Source: Nocardiopsis sp. FIRDI 009
GTDB taxonomy: Bacteria > Actinomycetota > Actinomycetes > Streptosporangiales > Streptosporangiaceae
Direction of reading: 5' to 3'
Assembly: GCF_003386285.1 (NCBI RefSeq)
Contig: NZ_QPNC01000010.1
Span: 1 to 64,000 of the forward strand
DNA length: 64,000 nucleotides
The notes under the pieces were generated by a model that was not told where the DNA came from, did no database searches, and was given only the letters and a program-made list of their open reading frames with translations. The position numbers and the translations under genes are program-made. How positions within the stretch are numbered: position 1 is the stretch's first letter; every line of letters begins with the position of its first letter. This document shows positions 7,795 through 16,088 of this stretch, piece by piece.

Positions 7795-8223
7795 GAGGCG
7801 ACCCTATCGAGTGGGAACCCGGTTCTCCCTGAGACTTGGAACCATAAGGACTCTGGTCCCAAAACGCTCCGTGAGACCGGGGTAGCGGGAATCGTACGGC
7901 CGATCTGGTTGCGGACACGGGCGTCGGGCTCGACCAGGGACCCCACGCGCATGTTCCGGTTGGGCCGGAATTTTATTGCAGAACCGACACCGGATGACAA
8001 CCGCATCAGGGATCGACCGGCACCGAGATGGAATGTGGTTCCTCACCCAGAGGGTTATGCCTACGGCGCGGGCCTCCATTTCGCCGGGTGACCGAAATTC
8101 CACATCCGGCGAAACAGTCAAGTTTCCTAACCATAGGTGGCGCCACCGTTCGCGCGACCTCCCCCAGAATGACGTCCCCCTGTGCCACAGTGGGAGACCC
8201 GCATCACATCCTGGGAGTTGGTT
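7795..8223. other. intergenic region with dyads upstream of tetR and the propeller gene
   Basis: No gene is seen. GAACCCGGTTC (7815-7825, palindrome about a central C) lies 21 bases upstream of the TetR start and could be its autoregulatory site. A 12-bp perfect palindrome GGTGGCGCCACC lies at 8136-8147, about 75 bases before the propeller gene. Both are candidate operators only. Confidence 0.35.
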
Positions 8224-9327
8224 ATGACGTATCTCCTGGTCATAGGCACGCGCAAGGGACTCTTCACCGCCAGCAGCGAGGACCGGCGCGCGTGGGAGGT
8301 GACCGGACCCCACCGGCTCGACACGGCCGACTACGCGAGTATGAGCTCGGTGTACGCCGTCGGGGTCGACCCGCGCTCCGGCCGCATCCTCGCCGGAGCC
8401 GAGAGCTCGCACTTCGGCCCGAGCGTCTGGTACAGCGACGACAACGGCGCTTCGTGGCACGAACCGGACACCGCCCCCATCGCCTTCCCCGAGGACACCA
8501 ACGCCTCGTTCACCCGCGTCTGGCAGTTCGCCTTCGGGCCTGAACCCGACACGGTGTACGCGGGTGTGGAACCGCACGCCCTCTTCCGGTCGACGGACGG
8601 GGGGCTGAGCTTCCGGCTGGTGCGCCCCCTCTGGGACCATCCCCACCGGGCGGACTGGTTCCCCGGCGCGGGCGGCGGCGCGATCCACACCATCCTGCCG
8701 GGGCTGCTGGGGTCGAACGGGCGCTCGCCGGAGGCCATGACCGTCGCCATGTCCACCGGCGGCGTCTACCAGACCCGCGACGCCGGGGCGACCTGGACGC
8801 CCGCCAACAAGGGCGTCTCGGCCGTGTTCCTCCCGGACGAGGAGCCCGAGTACGGCCAGTGCGTCCACAAGGTCGCGGCGGCGCCGAACGGGGTCCTCTA
8901 CCTCCAGAACCACCACGGGGTCTACCGCAGCGCCGACCCCGCCGGGGAGGGGTGGACGTCCATCGAGAAGGGACTGCCCTCCAACTTCGGGTTCGCCGTG
9001 GTCGCGCACCCGGGACGCCCGGAGACCGCGTTCACCTTCCCCGTGCTCAGCCAGGAGGTGCACCTGCCGCCCGACAACCGCCTGGGCGTGTACCGCACGG
9101 ACGACGGCGGCGACAGCTGGCGCCCGGTCACCGAGGGCCTGCCGCAGGGCCCCTACTTCGGGATCGTCCTGCGCGACGCGGCCTGCACCGACGGGGCGGA
9201 CGTGCCGGGGTTCTACTTCGGGACCCGGACCGGTGACGTCTACGCCGCCACGGACGACGGGAAGCGCTGGCACCAGGTGGCCGCCCACCTGCCCGACGTC
9301 CTGTGCGTGCGCGCCGTGGAGGTGTGA
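8224..9327 (+). CDS. BNR/sialidase-like beta-propeller protein
   Basis: A 367-residue protein of the WD40/YVTN/BNR-repeat type (often annotated exo-alpha-sialidase or glycosyl hydrolase). Asp-box-like repeats are visible: SDDNGASW, STDGGLSF, TRDAGATW, TDDGGDSW and TDDGKRW, regularly spaced as propeller blades. There is no signal peptide (it begins MTYLLVIGTRKGLF), so it is predicted cytoplasmic and a real sialidase role is unlikely. The ATG at 8224 follows GGGAG at suitable spacing. The next gene, a MoaD/ThiS-like protein, starts one base after its stop, so the two probably work together. Confidence 0.85.
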   Translation: MTYLLVIGTRKGLFTASSEDRRAWEVTGPHRLDTADYASMSSVYAVGVDPRSGRILAGAESSHFGPSVWYSDDNGASWHEPDTAPIAFPEDTNASFTRVWQFAFGPEPDTVYAGVEPHALFRSTDGGLSFRLVRPLWDHPHRADWFPGAGGGAIHTILPGLLGSNGRSPEAMTVAMSTGGVYQTRDAGATWTPANKGVSAVFLPDEEPEYGQCVHKVAAAPNGVLYLQNHHGVYRSADPAGEGWTSIEKGLPSNFGFAVVAHPGRPETAFTFPVLSQEVHLPPDNRLGVYRTDDGGDSWRPVTEGLPQGPYFGIVLRDAACTDGADVPGFYFGTRTGDVYAATDDGKRWHQVAAHLPDVLCVRAVEV

Positions 9328-9328
9328 G

Positions 9329-9613
9329 GTGCGCGTGACGGTCCACCTGCCGGGGCTGCTGCGGGCGGACGCCGGGGGCGCCGCCCACGTTCCGGTCGAG
9401 GTCGACGACGGCGCCGGGCTGCGGGGCGTGCTGGACGCGCTGACCGCCCGGCACCCGGGCCTGGACCGGCGGATCCGCGACGAGCGGGGCGCGCTCCGCC
9501 GGTACGTGAACGTGTTCGTCGACGGAGACGAGTGCCGGGGCATCGGCGGACTGGACGCTCCGGTCCCCGACGGGGCCGAGGTCCGGCTGCTGCCCTCGGT
9601 GGCCGGCGGTTAG
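9329..9613 (+). CDS. MoaD/ThiS-family ubiquitin-like sulfur carrier
   Basis: A 94-residue beta-grasp protein ending in the diagnostic diglycine (SVAGG), the site of adenylation/thiocarboxylation in MoaD, ThiS and CysO. It starts GTG immediately after the propeller gene stop. No MoaE, ThiG, MoeB/ThiF or JAB-protease gene is in the window, so it is not an ordinary molybdopterin or thiamine locus. Which E1-like enzyme charges it and which pathway receives the sulfur cannot be told from here. Pairing with a propeller protein is the main clue. Confidence 0.88.
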   Translation: MRVTVHLPGLLRADAGGAAHVPVEVDDGAGLRGVLDALTARHPGLDRRIRDERGALRRYVNVFVDGDECRGIGGLDAPVPDGAEVRLLPSVAGG

Positions 9614-9767
9614 GGCCGTGCGTGTCGCGGGTTCCCGGCGCGCCTCCCCCGCCCGTCGCCCGCCACCGCCCGCAGAGGCGCTTCGCGCACCGGGTGGGCC
9701 ACCGCCCTCCGACCCCTGTCGGCGTCCGAACGCACCCCCGGGGCGACCGCTCCGGGGCGGCCTCCGG

Positions 9768-10922
9768 TCAGGCGTCCGCGGGCACCCGGCGCATCGGCAT
9801 CGGGCGGAGGTGGGTGAGGGAGCGCCACACCCACTCCAGGGGTCCCAGCCGGAACCGGCGCATCCACCACCGGGCGCCCAGCGCCGTCACCGCGAAGTAG
9901 GCGGCGGCGACACCGTACTGACCCAGCAACGGGATCTCGCCCTCGAAGGGGGACATGGTCAGGAGGAACACGGCCGTGCTGCCCAGGTACACGGTCAGCG
10001 TCATCCGGCCGAGCGGGGCGAAGGCGCCCAGCACCCGCGAGGCGCCGCGCCCCCGGCCGACCAGCCACCAGACCAGACCCAGGTAGAACAGGGCGCCGCC
10101 GATCCCCGAGAGGGAGCCGCCCAGGGAGACGAGCGCGTCCGACACCGGGTGCGTGACCGGCACGCCGTCGGCCCCGAGGTGGACGGGGACGCCGTCGGCG
10201 TCCACCCGCACCGGGAACAGCAGGTCGGCGGAGAACATGGCGACCAGGCCGACCGCCTGGCCCGCGAGCCCCGACCAGATCATCCGGACCGGCAGGCGGG
10301 AGGGCTCGCCCCGGCGCTCCGGGTCGAGTTCGGGGCGGCGGGCCAGCCACACGCCGACACAGAAGAACGCCAGGGTCTGCGGGACGAGGGAGACCAGGAT
10401 CCACACGCCACCCGTCGGCATCAGGAGCTCGAAACCCGGCGCGAGCGCGAAGAGCAGGACGGCCGCGACCAGCGGACGGCGCCGCGCCCCGGCCAGCAGC
10501 ACCGGCATCAGCGGAGCCAGGACGATCGCGGTGATCGCGTAGTGGGTGAGGATGTCGCCGTCGAACACGAGCAGGTGCGGCACCCCGAAGAGCAGCCCGA
10601 GCACGGCGTAGCGGCGGGCCATCACCGTCATGGGGCGCTGACCGCGCCGGACCGCGCCCCGCCACGCGAGCACGGCGCCCACGCCGAGCAGGACCATGAG
10701 CATGGCCCGGGCCTTGCCGGACATCAGCAGCGAGGCGGTGCCGTCGACGACGCTCGTCAGCGTGGACACGGGCACGGCGCCGACGCGCTCGGCGGCGAAC
10801 ACGACGACGGTCACGTTCATCATGACCACACCGATCATCGCGAGCGCCCGCGCGACGTCGAGGAAGGCCACCCGGGGAGCGGGCGGCGCCTGGGGTTCGG
10901 GGCGGGTATGGATGTCGGTCAC
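9768..10922 (-). CDS. DUF418-family polytopic membrane protein
   Basis: A protein of 384 residues with about 9-10 hydrophobic segments and the DUF418 hallmarks. It opens with RVAFLDVARALAMIGVVMMNV, close to acyltransferase-3-like membrane proteins, and ends with a DUF418 C-terminal domain (GRMTLTVYLGSTAVFLL, PLEWVWRSLT). The GTG at 10922 is preferred because GGAGGGG lies just upstream. In-frame sequence further upstream is Arg/Gly-rich shadow. The family's function is not known in detail. The gene is monocistronic and divergent from the two-component operon. Confidence 0.88.
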   Translation of the reverse strand: MTDIHTRPEPQAPPAPRVAFLDVARALAMIGVVMMNVTVVVFAAERVGAVPVSTLTSVVDGTASLLMSGKARAMLMVLLGVGAVLAWRGAVRRGQRPMTVMARRYAVLGLLFGVPHLLVFDGDILTHYAITAIVLAPLMPVLLAGARRRPLVAAVLLFALAPGFELLMPTGGVWILVSLVPQTLAFFCVGVWLARRPELDPERRGEPSRLPVRMIWSGLAGQAVGLVAMFSADLLFPVRVDADGVPVHLGADGVPVTHPVSDALVSLGGSLSGIGGALFYLGLVWWLVGRGRGASRVLGAFAPLGRMTLTVYLGSTAVFLLTMSPFEGEIPLLGQYGVAAAYFAVTALGARWWMRRFRLGPLEWVWRSLTHLRPMPMRRVPADA

Positions 10923-11065
10923 GGGTTCCCCTCCTTGGTAGGCACCCGTCAACCCTCGCCCGCGGACCCCCCGTCGCACATCGACCGATCCGCCGACCCC
11001 CGGGACGCGCCGTCTCGTCCTTTCGGTCGAGGCCGCGCACCGGGTTCCTGCCTAACCTGATCATC

Positions 11066-12310
11066 ATGGCGCTGAACAGGGCGTTCGCCCGCATCACCGG
11101 ACACCTCTCGCACACCGACGGCGGACTGCCCCGACTCGTCGCGTGGGGAGCGGCCGCCCTGCTGCTCCTCGCCTGGTCCCTCGACCTCGCCGACACCGCG
11201 CGGTCCCTCCACGCGCCCCAGGACTGGCTCGGCCCGCCGGTCACGTCGCTCTACGCCCTGGCCCTGGGGTCCGGCTCCCTGCTCGTCCTCCTCTGCCTGG
11301 TCGCGCTCCGGCCGCGCACCCGGGCGACCGCGACCGCGCTCCTCGGGCTCGGCGGCGCCCTCACCGTCACGGCGGTCTCCGCGGCCCTGTGGTTCCCGCC
11401 CAAGGGCGAGTTCGGGTACGCCTTCGCCCTGTCCGAGGTCCTCGCTCTGTTGTTCCTGCTGTCGCTCACGGCCCTGCGCTGCCGAGCCTGGCAGATCGGC
11501 GCCGTCTCCGCGGCCGCGTACGCGGCCTTCCTCTCCGAGTACCTGCGGGAGCCGCACTGGACGGGCCAGCTCTCCCTCTCCCTGGTGCTCCTCGGACTGG
11601 GCCTGGCCCCGGGGCTGTACCTGCGGTGGCGGGCGGCCCGGCACGCCGCCCAGGTGGCGGCGGTTCGGGCGCACGAACGGCTGGCCCTCGCCCGCGACCT
11701 GCACGACGTGGTCGCGCACGAGGTCACCGGGATCGTGGTCCAGGTGCAGGCGCTGCGGCACGTCGCCGAACGCGACCCGGAGACGGTGCGGACGGCGCTG
11801 CCGGAGATCGAGGCCGCGGGCGCACGCGCTCTGGAGTCCATGCGCGGTATGGTCTCCCGGCTGCGGGAACACGAGGACGCCCCCCTGAACCCGAACCCCG
11901 CCGAGGGGCTCAGCCGGTTGGCCGCGCCCGCCCGCCCCGGCCGTCCCGAGGTGTGCGTGCACACCAGCGGCGGGGTGGCGGACCTGCCGCCCTCCGTCGG
12001 CACGGCGGTCCTGCGGATCGTCCAGGAGTCGGTGACCAACGCGCTGCGGTACGCGCGCGGCGCCGAGCGGGTGAGCGTGGCCGTGGAGGTCCTCGACGAC
12101 GGTGTGCGGCTGCGCGTGTACGACGACGGACGCGGCGCCGGGGTCCAGACGGGCGGCGGTTACGGCCTGGTCGGCATGGCCGAGCGGGCCAGGCTGCTCG
12201 GCGGGGAGCTGACCGCCGGACCGCTGGGCCGGAGCCGGGGGTGGGTGGTACGGGCGTGGCTGCCGCTGCCCGACGGGGCGCCGAACGGCCGGAACGGAGA
12301 CGACGCGTGA
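11066..12310 (+). CDS. sensor histidine kinase (NarL-type partner)
   Basis: A 414-residue HisKA_3/HATPase_c kinase. Five to six membrane segments occupy the first ~185 residues, then the dimerisation helix carries the phospho-acceptor in RDLHDVVAHEVTGI (about residue 214). An ATPase domain follows with N-box QESVTNALRYA, G1 VYDDGRGAG and G2 GYGLVGMAER. No large extracytoplasmic sensor domain is present, so the signal is probably sensed in the membrane. Its stop overlaps the start of the response regulator (GTGA), a classic pair. Confidence 0.93.
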   Translation: MALNRAFARITGHLSHTDGGLPRLVAWGAAALLLLAWSLDLADTARSLHAPQDWLGPPVTSLYALALGSGSLLVLLCLVALRPRTRATATALLGLGGALTVTAVSAALWFPPKGEFGYAFALSEVLALLFLLSLTALRCRAWQIGAVSAAAYAAFLSEYLREPHWTGQLSLSLVLLGLGLAPGLYLRWRAARHAAQVAAVRAHERLALARDLHDVVAHEVTGIVVQVQALRHVAERDPETVRTALPEIEAAGARALESMRGMVSRLREHEDAPLNPNPAEGLSRLAAPARPGRPEVCVHTSGGVADLPPSVGTAVLRIVQESVTNALRYARGAERVSVAVEVLDDGVRLRVYDDGRGAGVQTGGGYGLVGMAERARLLGGELTAGPLGRSRGWVVRAWLPLPDGAPNGRNGDDA

Positions 12311-12954
12311 CGATTCGGGTACTGATCGCCGACGACCAGCGGATGGTGCGGACCGGCTTCCGCTACATGCTGGACGCCGAGGACGACATCGAGGTCGTCG
12401 GCGAGGCGGATGACGGGGTGGAGGCGGTGCGGCTGGCGCGGGAACTGCGCCCGGACGTGACGCTCATGGACATCCGCATGCCGGGAGTGGACGGCCTGGA
12501 GGCCACCCGGCGGCTGGCCGGACCGGGGGTGGCCGACCCGCTGCGCGTGGTCGTGGTGACCACGTTCGACCTGGACGAGTACGTCCACGCCGCGCTGACC
12601 GGCGGGGCCGTGGGGTTCCTGCTCAAGGACGCGGGCCCGGCGCTGCTGATCGAGGCGGTGCGCGCGGCGGCCCGGGGCGACGCCCTGGTCTCCCCGAGGA
12701 TCACCGTCCGGTTGCTGCGGCACTTCGCCGAGACGGGGCCGCGTCCGAGGGGGGACAGGGCCGGGCTCACCGACCGGGAACTGGACATCGTGCGCGCGGT
12801 GGCGCGCGGGCTGACCAACACCGAGGTGGCCGCGGAGCTGTACGTCACGGTGAGCACGGTCAAGACCCACCTGGCGAGCATCCAGAACAAGCTGGGGGCA
12901 CGCAACCGGGTCGAGATCGCCGCCTGGGCCTATCGGGGCGGCCACGTGGACTAG
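12307..12954 (+). CDS. LuxR/NarL-family response regulator
   Basis: A 215-residue regulator. The receiver domain has the acidic pocket DDQ, phospho-acceptor Asp in VTLMDIRMPG and the conserved Lys in GFLLKDAG. The C-terminal LuxR helix-turn-helix is LTDRELDIVRAVARGLTN followed by VSTVKTHLASIQNKL. It begins with GTG overlapping the kinase stop by four bases. The target genes are unknown. Confidence 0.94.
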   Translation: MTIRVLIADDQRMVRTGFRYMLDAEDDIEVVGEADDGVEAVRLARELRPDVTLMDIRMPGVDGLEATRRLAGPGVADPLRVVVVTTFDLDEYVHAALTGGAVGFLLKDAGPALLIEAVRAAARGDALVSPRITVRLLRHFAETGPRPRGDRAGLTDRELDIVRAVARGLTNTEVAAELYVTVSTVKTHLASIQNKLGARNRVEIAAWAYRGGHVD

Positions 12955-13074
12955 AGCGTGTCCCGCGGGCACACACCCTGCGGCGCGGCGGGCAGCACCC
13001 ACGGAACACGCCCTGGTGCGGGCTTCTCGGAGCATTCGCCCGGACACGGGCCGAAGCGAAGCGGAGTCCCGCGG

Positions 13075-13350
13075 CGGACACCTCTACCAGGCGGCGGGAG
13101 CGTAGTCCTTCAGAAAGCAGCCGTACAGGTCCTCGCCGAGCTCGCCGCGGACGATGGGGTCGTACACCCGCGCCGCCCCGTCCTCCAGATCCAGGGGGGC
13201 GTGGAACCCGGCCTCGGCGATCCGCTCCTTGTCCGGGTGCGGCCGTTCGTCGGTGATCCAGCCCGTGTCGACGCTGGTCATGAGGATGCCGTCGGTCTCC
13301 AGCAGCTCCTGGGCGCTGGTCCGCGTGAGCATGTTGAGCGCGGCCTTGGC
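13075..13350. repeat. left copy of a 276-bp direct repeat (SDR 3' end)
   Basis: Nearly identical to 14421-14696, offset 1346 bases. By eye there are two substitutions inside the coding part plus a difference at the left edge. Similarity stops abruptly after CGGCCTTGGC at 13350. The two copies bracket the TacA/TacT-like pair. Confidence 0.9.
13084..13350 (-). pseudogene. orphan C-terminal fragment of the SDR gene
   Basis: It encodes the last ~88 residues of the neighbouring SDR (from AKAALNMLTRTS to DYAPAAW and the same stop) with two base changes, but lacks the Rossmann domain. The reading frame continues to 13554 into unrelated sequence with no convincing start, so it is a displaced 3' end rather than a gene. 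It probably represents either the original gene end displaced by an insertion or one half of a tandem duplication. Confidence 0.8.
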
Positions 13351-13550
13351 GACTTGAGGGGTTTGTGAGACCGCAGCCCCCTCGCACACCCCCACACGCC
13401 CCCAAGCCAAGGGCACCATGTGCGGACCACCCCCACGGACGACCGGCAAGCGCGTTTTCGCCCCAGCCGACAGCCGCCTCACCGGTACGCCCTGCGTCCC
13501 GTGGCCATGAAGGGGGCATCGCTGTTCGCCGAAGACACACTCCTGCGTGT

Positions 13551-13568
13551 GCACATTGTGCGTACAAT
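13551..13568 (+). promoter_or_regulatory. overlapping dyads and -10 of the toxin-antitoxin operon
   Basis: GCACATTGTGC (13551-13561) and ATTGTGCGTACAAT (13555-13568, arms ATTGT/ACAAT) overlap. TACAAT at 13563-13568 is a good -10 hexamer only 7 bases before the antitoxin ATG, suggesting a leaderless or nearly leaderless transcript. DUF1778 antitoxins autoregulate at such dyads. Confidence 0.55.
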
Positions 13569-13575
13569 CTGGGGT

Positions 13576-13881
13576 ATGACTACCCCCATGAAGTCAGAAA
13601 GAATCCATCTGAGAGTCGACGACCGGCAGAAGGCCCTGCTTGAGGCCGCAAGCACCGTCTCGGGGGACACGATCTCAGCCTTCGTCCTCGGCGCGGCCAC
13701 CGAAGCGGCGGCGAACATACTGGCAGACCGGCGGGTCTTCACGTTGGACGAACAGGAGTGGGCCGCCTTCGACTCGGCCCTGGAGCGTCCCGCACGCGAC
13801 ATCCCCGGGTTGCGAGAGCTACTGGCCGGACCCACTGTGCTCGACGAGAACAACTCGCAGCGCCATGAGGACGACACGTGA
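13576..13881 (+). CDS. DUF1778 ribbon-helix-helix antitoxin (TacA-like)
   Basis: A 101-residue DUF1778 protein. The N-terminal ribbon-helix-helix is visible in SERIHLRVDDRQKALLEAA, and the C-terminal part (VFTLDEQEWAAFDSALERPA) is the typical toxin-neutralising tail. It binds and blocks the adjacent GNAT toxin and represses its own promoter in characterised TacAT systems. It begins 7 bases after a TACAAT -10. The base composition is less GC-rich than its surroundings, consistent with acquisition. Confidence 0.92.
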   Translation: MTTPMKSERIHLRVDDRQKALLEAASTVSGDTISAFVLGAATEAAANILADRRVFTLDEQEWAAFDSALERPARDIPGLRELLAGPTVLDENNSQRHEDDT

Positions 13882-14399
13882 AGCCAAGGTTCGGATCGGT
13901 CGAGCCGCTCACCGCACATCACAGGACAACCGACTTCGACTGCGGATCACACGCCCAATCCGACTGGTTGACCGACCATGCGCTCCAAGCACACCGCTCA
14001 GGTGGATCACGCGTCTACGTCGTGTGTGACGAAGACCCGAACATGGATCGTCCAGTAGTCGGCTACTACGCTCTGGCCGCTGGAAGCATCGCTCCCTCCT
14101 CGGCTCCCAGCCGACTCCTGCGCGGCGCTGGCAAGTACCATCAGCCCGTTGTCATCCTGACCCGGCTGGGAGTCGACATCCGTGTCCAGGGGACGGGGCT
14201 CGGCAAAGCCCTCGTAGTCGATGCGCTGCGCCGGGTCGCAGTAGCTTCCGAAACGATCGGTGTCCGTGCTCTCCTCATCCACTGCGAGAGCGAATCAGCA
14301 CGACAGTTCTACCTCAGCCTCGCTCAGTTCGAGCGGAGCCCAAGCGATCCGATGCACCTCGTACTGCTGATGAAGGATCTCCGCCGCGCACTCGCTTGA
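13878..14399 (+). CDS. GNAT toxin (TacT-like, acetylates aminoacyl-tRNA)
   Basis: A 173-residue GCN5-type acetyltransferase immediately after a DUF1778 antitoxin, the TacAT/AtaRT arrangement in which the toxin acetylates aminoacyl-tRNA and blocks translation. The acetyl-CoA pyrophosphate loop VQGTGLGKAL (about residues 108-117) and the C-terminal Tyr segment ARQFYLSL expected for catalysis are present. It starts GTG overlapping the antitoxin stop (GTGA). The specific tRNA target cannot be deduced. Confidence 0.92.
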   Translation: MKPRFGSVEPLTAHHRTTDFDCGSHAQSDWLTDHALQAHRSGGSRVYVVCDEDPNMDRPVVGYYALAAGSIAPSSAPSRLLRGAGKYHQPVVILTRLGVDIRVQGTGLGKALVVDALRRVAVASETIGVRALLIHCESESARQFYLSLAQFERSPSDPMHLVLLMKDLRRALA

Positions 14400-14420
14400 T
14401 CCGTAGACCCGCCCCGAACT

Positions 14421-14696
14421 CGGACACTCCTACCAGGCGGCGGGAGCGTAGTCCTTCAGAAAGCAGCCGTACAGGTCCTCCCCGAGCTCGCCGCGGACGA
14501 TGGGGTCGTACACCCGCGCCGCCCCGTCCTCCAGGTCCAGGGGGGCGTGGAACCCGGCCTCGGCGATCCGCTCCTTGTCCGGGTGCGGCCGTTCGTCGGT
14601 GATCCAGCCCGTGTCGACGCTGGTCATGAGGATGCCGTCGGTCTCCAGCAGCTCCTGGGCGCTGGTCCGCGTGAGCATGTTGAGCGCGGCCTTGGC
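14421..14696. repeat. right copy of the 276-bp direct repeat (within the intact SDR gene)
   Basis: Matches 13075-13350. This copy is continuous with the full-length SDR reading frame. Confidence 0.9.
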
Positions 14697-15914
14697 CATG
14701 TTGGTGTGCGGGTGGCCCGCGCCCTTGTAACCGCGCCCGAAGACGCCCTCCATGGCGGACACGTTGACGATGTAGGCGCGCCGGGCGGAGGAGGCCGCCA
14801 GGGCGGGGCGCAGGCGGTCGACGAGCAGGAACGGGGCGCTCACGTTGCACAGCTGCACTTCGAGCATCTCGACGGGGTCGACCTCGCCGACCTTCCGCGT
14901 CCAGCTGTTGACCGGGGCCAGGTCCGGCACCAGGCCCCCGGCGTCGATGGCGTCGCCCGCGCGCACCCGCTCCATCGAGGCCGACCCGGTGGTCAGGGCC
15001 AGCGAGGTGAGCATCTGCGGGGTGAGCGCGTGCGGGGCGACCCGGAACTCCTCCGCCCCCCGTTCCTCCGCCCCCTCCAGGGCGCGGGGCCGCACTTCCC
15101 CGAGGACCAGCGGCTCGGGCAGTCCCTCCCCGGTGAGCGGTTCGGCCTCGGCGGCGATGAGCGGACCGTAGGACCCGGGTGAGCGCCGCACCGTCTGCGC
15201 CGCGTTGTTGATGAGGATGTCCAGCGGCCCCTGTCCGGCCACGGTGTCGGCCAGCCGCAGGACCTGGGCGGGGTCGCGCAGGTCGACGCCGACCACGCGG
15301 AGCCGGTGCAGCCATCGGTCGCTGTCCGGCATGGCGGCGAAGCGGCGGACCGCGTCCTTGGGGAACCGCGTGGTGATGGTGGTGTGCGCGCCGTCGCGCA
15401 GCAGCCGCAGCGCGATGTACATGCCGATCTTGGCCCGGCCGCCGGTGAGCAGGGCGCGCCGACCGGTCAGATCGGTGCGCGCGTTGCGGCGCTCCCGGTT
15501 CAGGGCCGCGCACGCGGGGCACAGCTGGTGGTAGAAGGCGTCGACCTCCGTGTACTTCTCCTTGCACACGTAGCAGGGCCGGGCCCTCCTGAGCACCCCG
15601 GCCAGGGCCCCGGTGACTCCGCTGGTCAGCGCGCGGCCGTTGGTCTCGTCGTCGATCCGGTCCGGAGCGGCGGTGGCGGTGGCGGAGAGCACGGCGTCGT
15701 CGTGCGCCTTCGCGGCGGCCCTGCGGGCGCGCCGCCGCTTCTCCTTCACGATCTTGAAGAGCTTGGCGGAGGCCCGTTGCAGGGCGAGCGAGTCCGGGTG
15801 GTCGGTGGGAAGCTCCTCCACCCGTGCGATCACGTCCAGGCACACACGCAGGTGCTCCGGGTCGACTCCGATCTCCGTCGTCTCCGTCACGTCTTCCGTC
15901 ACCGCTGACTCCAC
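14430..15914 (-). CDS. zinc-ribbon-containing SDR-family protein lacking the catalytic Tyr
   Basis: A 494-residue protein. An N-terminal helical, basic region (to ~110) is followed by a CxxC...CxxC zinc ribbon (CYVC at 114-117, CPAC at 132-135) and then an SDR Rossmann domain with TGGRAKIG and LINNAAQT. The serine of the active site is seen in VNVSAMEG, but the YxxxK position reads TNMAK, so the usual tyrosine is absent. A classic SDR reduction is therefore uncertain. GTG at 15914 lies 6 bases after GGAGG, and a second GTG at 15917 is equally possible. Its 3' end is duplicated at 13084-13350. Confidence 0.85.
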   Translation of the reverse strand: MESAVTEDVTETTEIGVDPEHLRVCLDVIARVEELPTDHPDSLALQRASAKLFKIVKEKRRRARRAAAKAHDDAVLSATATAAPDRIDDETNGRALTSGVTGALAGVLRRARPCYVCKEKYTEVDAFYHQLCPACAALNRERRNARTDLTGRRALLTGGRAKIGMYIALRLLRDGAHTTITTRFPKDAVRRFAAMPDSDRWLHRLRVVGVDLRDPAQVLRLADTVAGQGPLDILINNAAQTVRRSPGSYGPLIAAEAEPLTGEGLPEPLVLGEVRPRALEGAEERGAEEFRVAPHALTPQMLTSLALTTGSASMERVRAGDAIDAGGLVPDLAPVNSWTRKVGEVDPVEMLEVQLCNVSAPFLLVDRLRPALAASSARRAYIVNVSAMEGVFGRGYKGAGHPHTNMAKAALNMLTRTSAQELLETDGILMTSVDTGWITDERPHPDKERIAEAGFHAPLDLEDGAARVYDPIVRGELGEDLYGCFLKDYAPAAW

Positions 15915-16088
15915 CACTGTCCTCCACGGCCCCCGGGGCGGGGCCAAAAGGAACCATATGCGCATCCGGGGACCGGACCGGGAACGATCCGGTGCGGGGC
16001 GGGACCGGTTCCGGACGCGTGGGGGCGGCGGCGACCGGTCTGGGTAGGACGCTGTCAGCGACCCCTCCCCCCGGTAGGAGCAGAGCAG

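Noticed and set aside
8224..9327. Secreted sialidase
   Set aside because: Asp-box repeats are present, but there is no signal peptide and the gene is coupled to a MoaD-like carrier; Asp-boxes alone only indicate a propeller fold.
13084..13554. A 156-residue ORF taken as a gene
   Set aside because: Only the part up to 13350 has homology, and that is the duplicated end of the SDR gene; the rest has no start context or protein-like composition.
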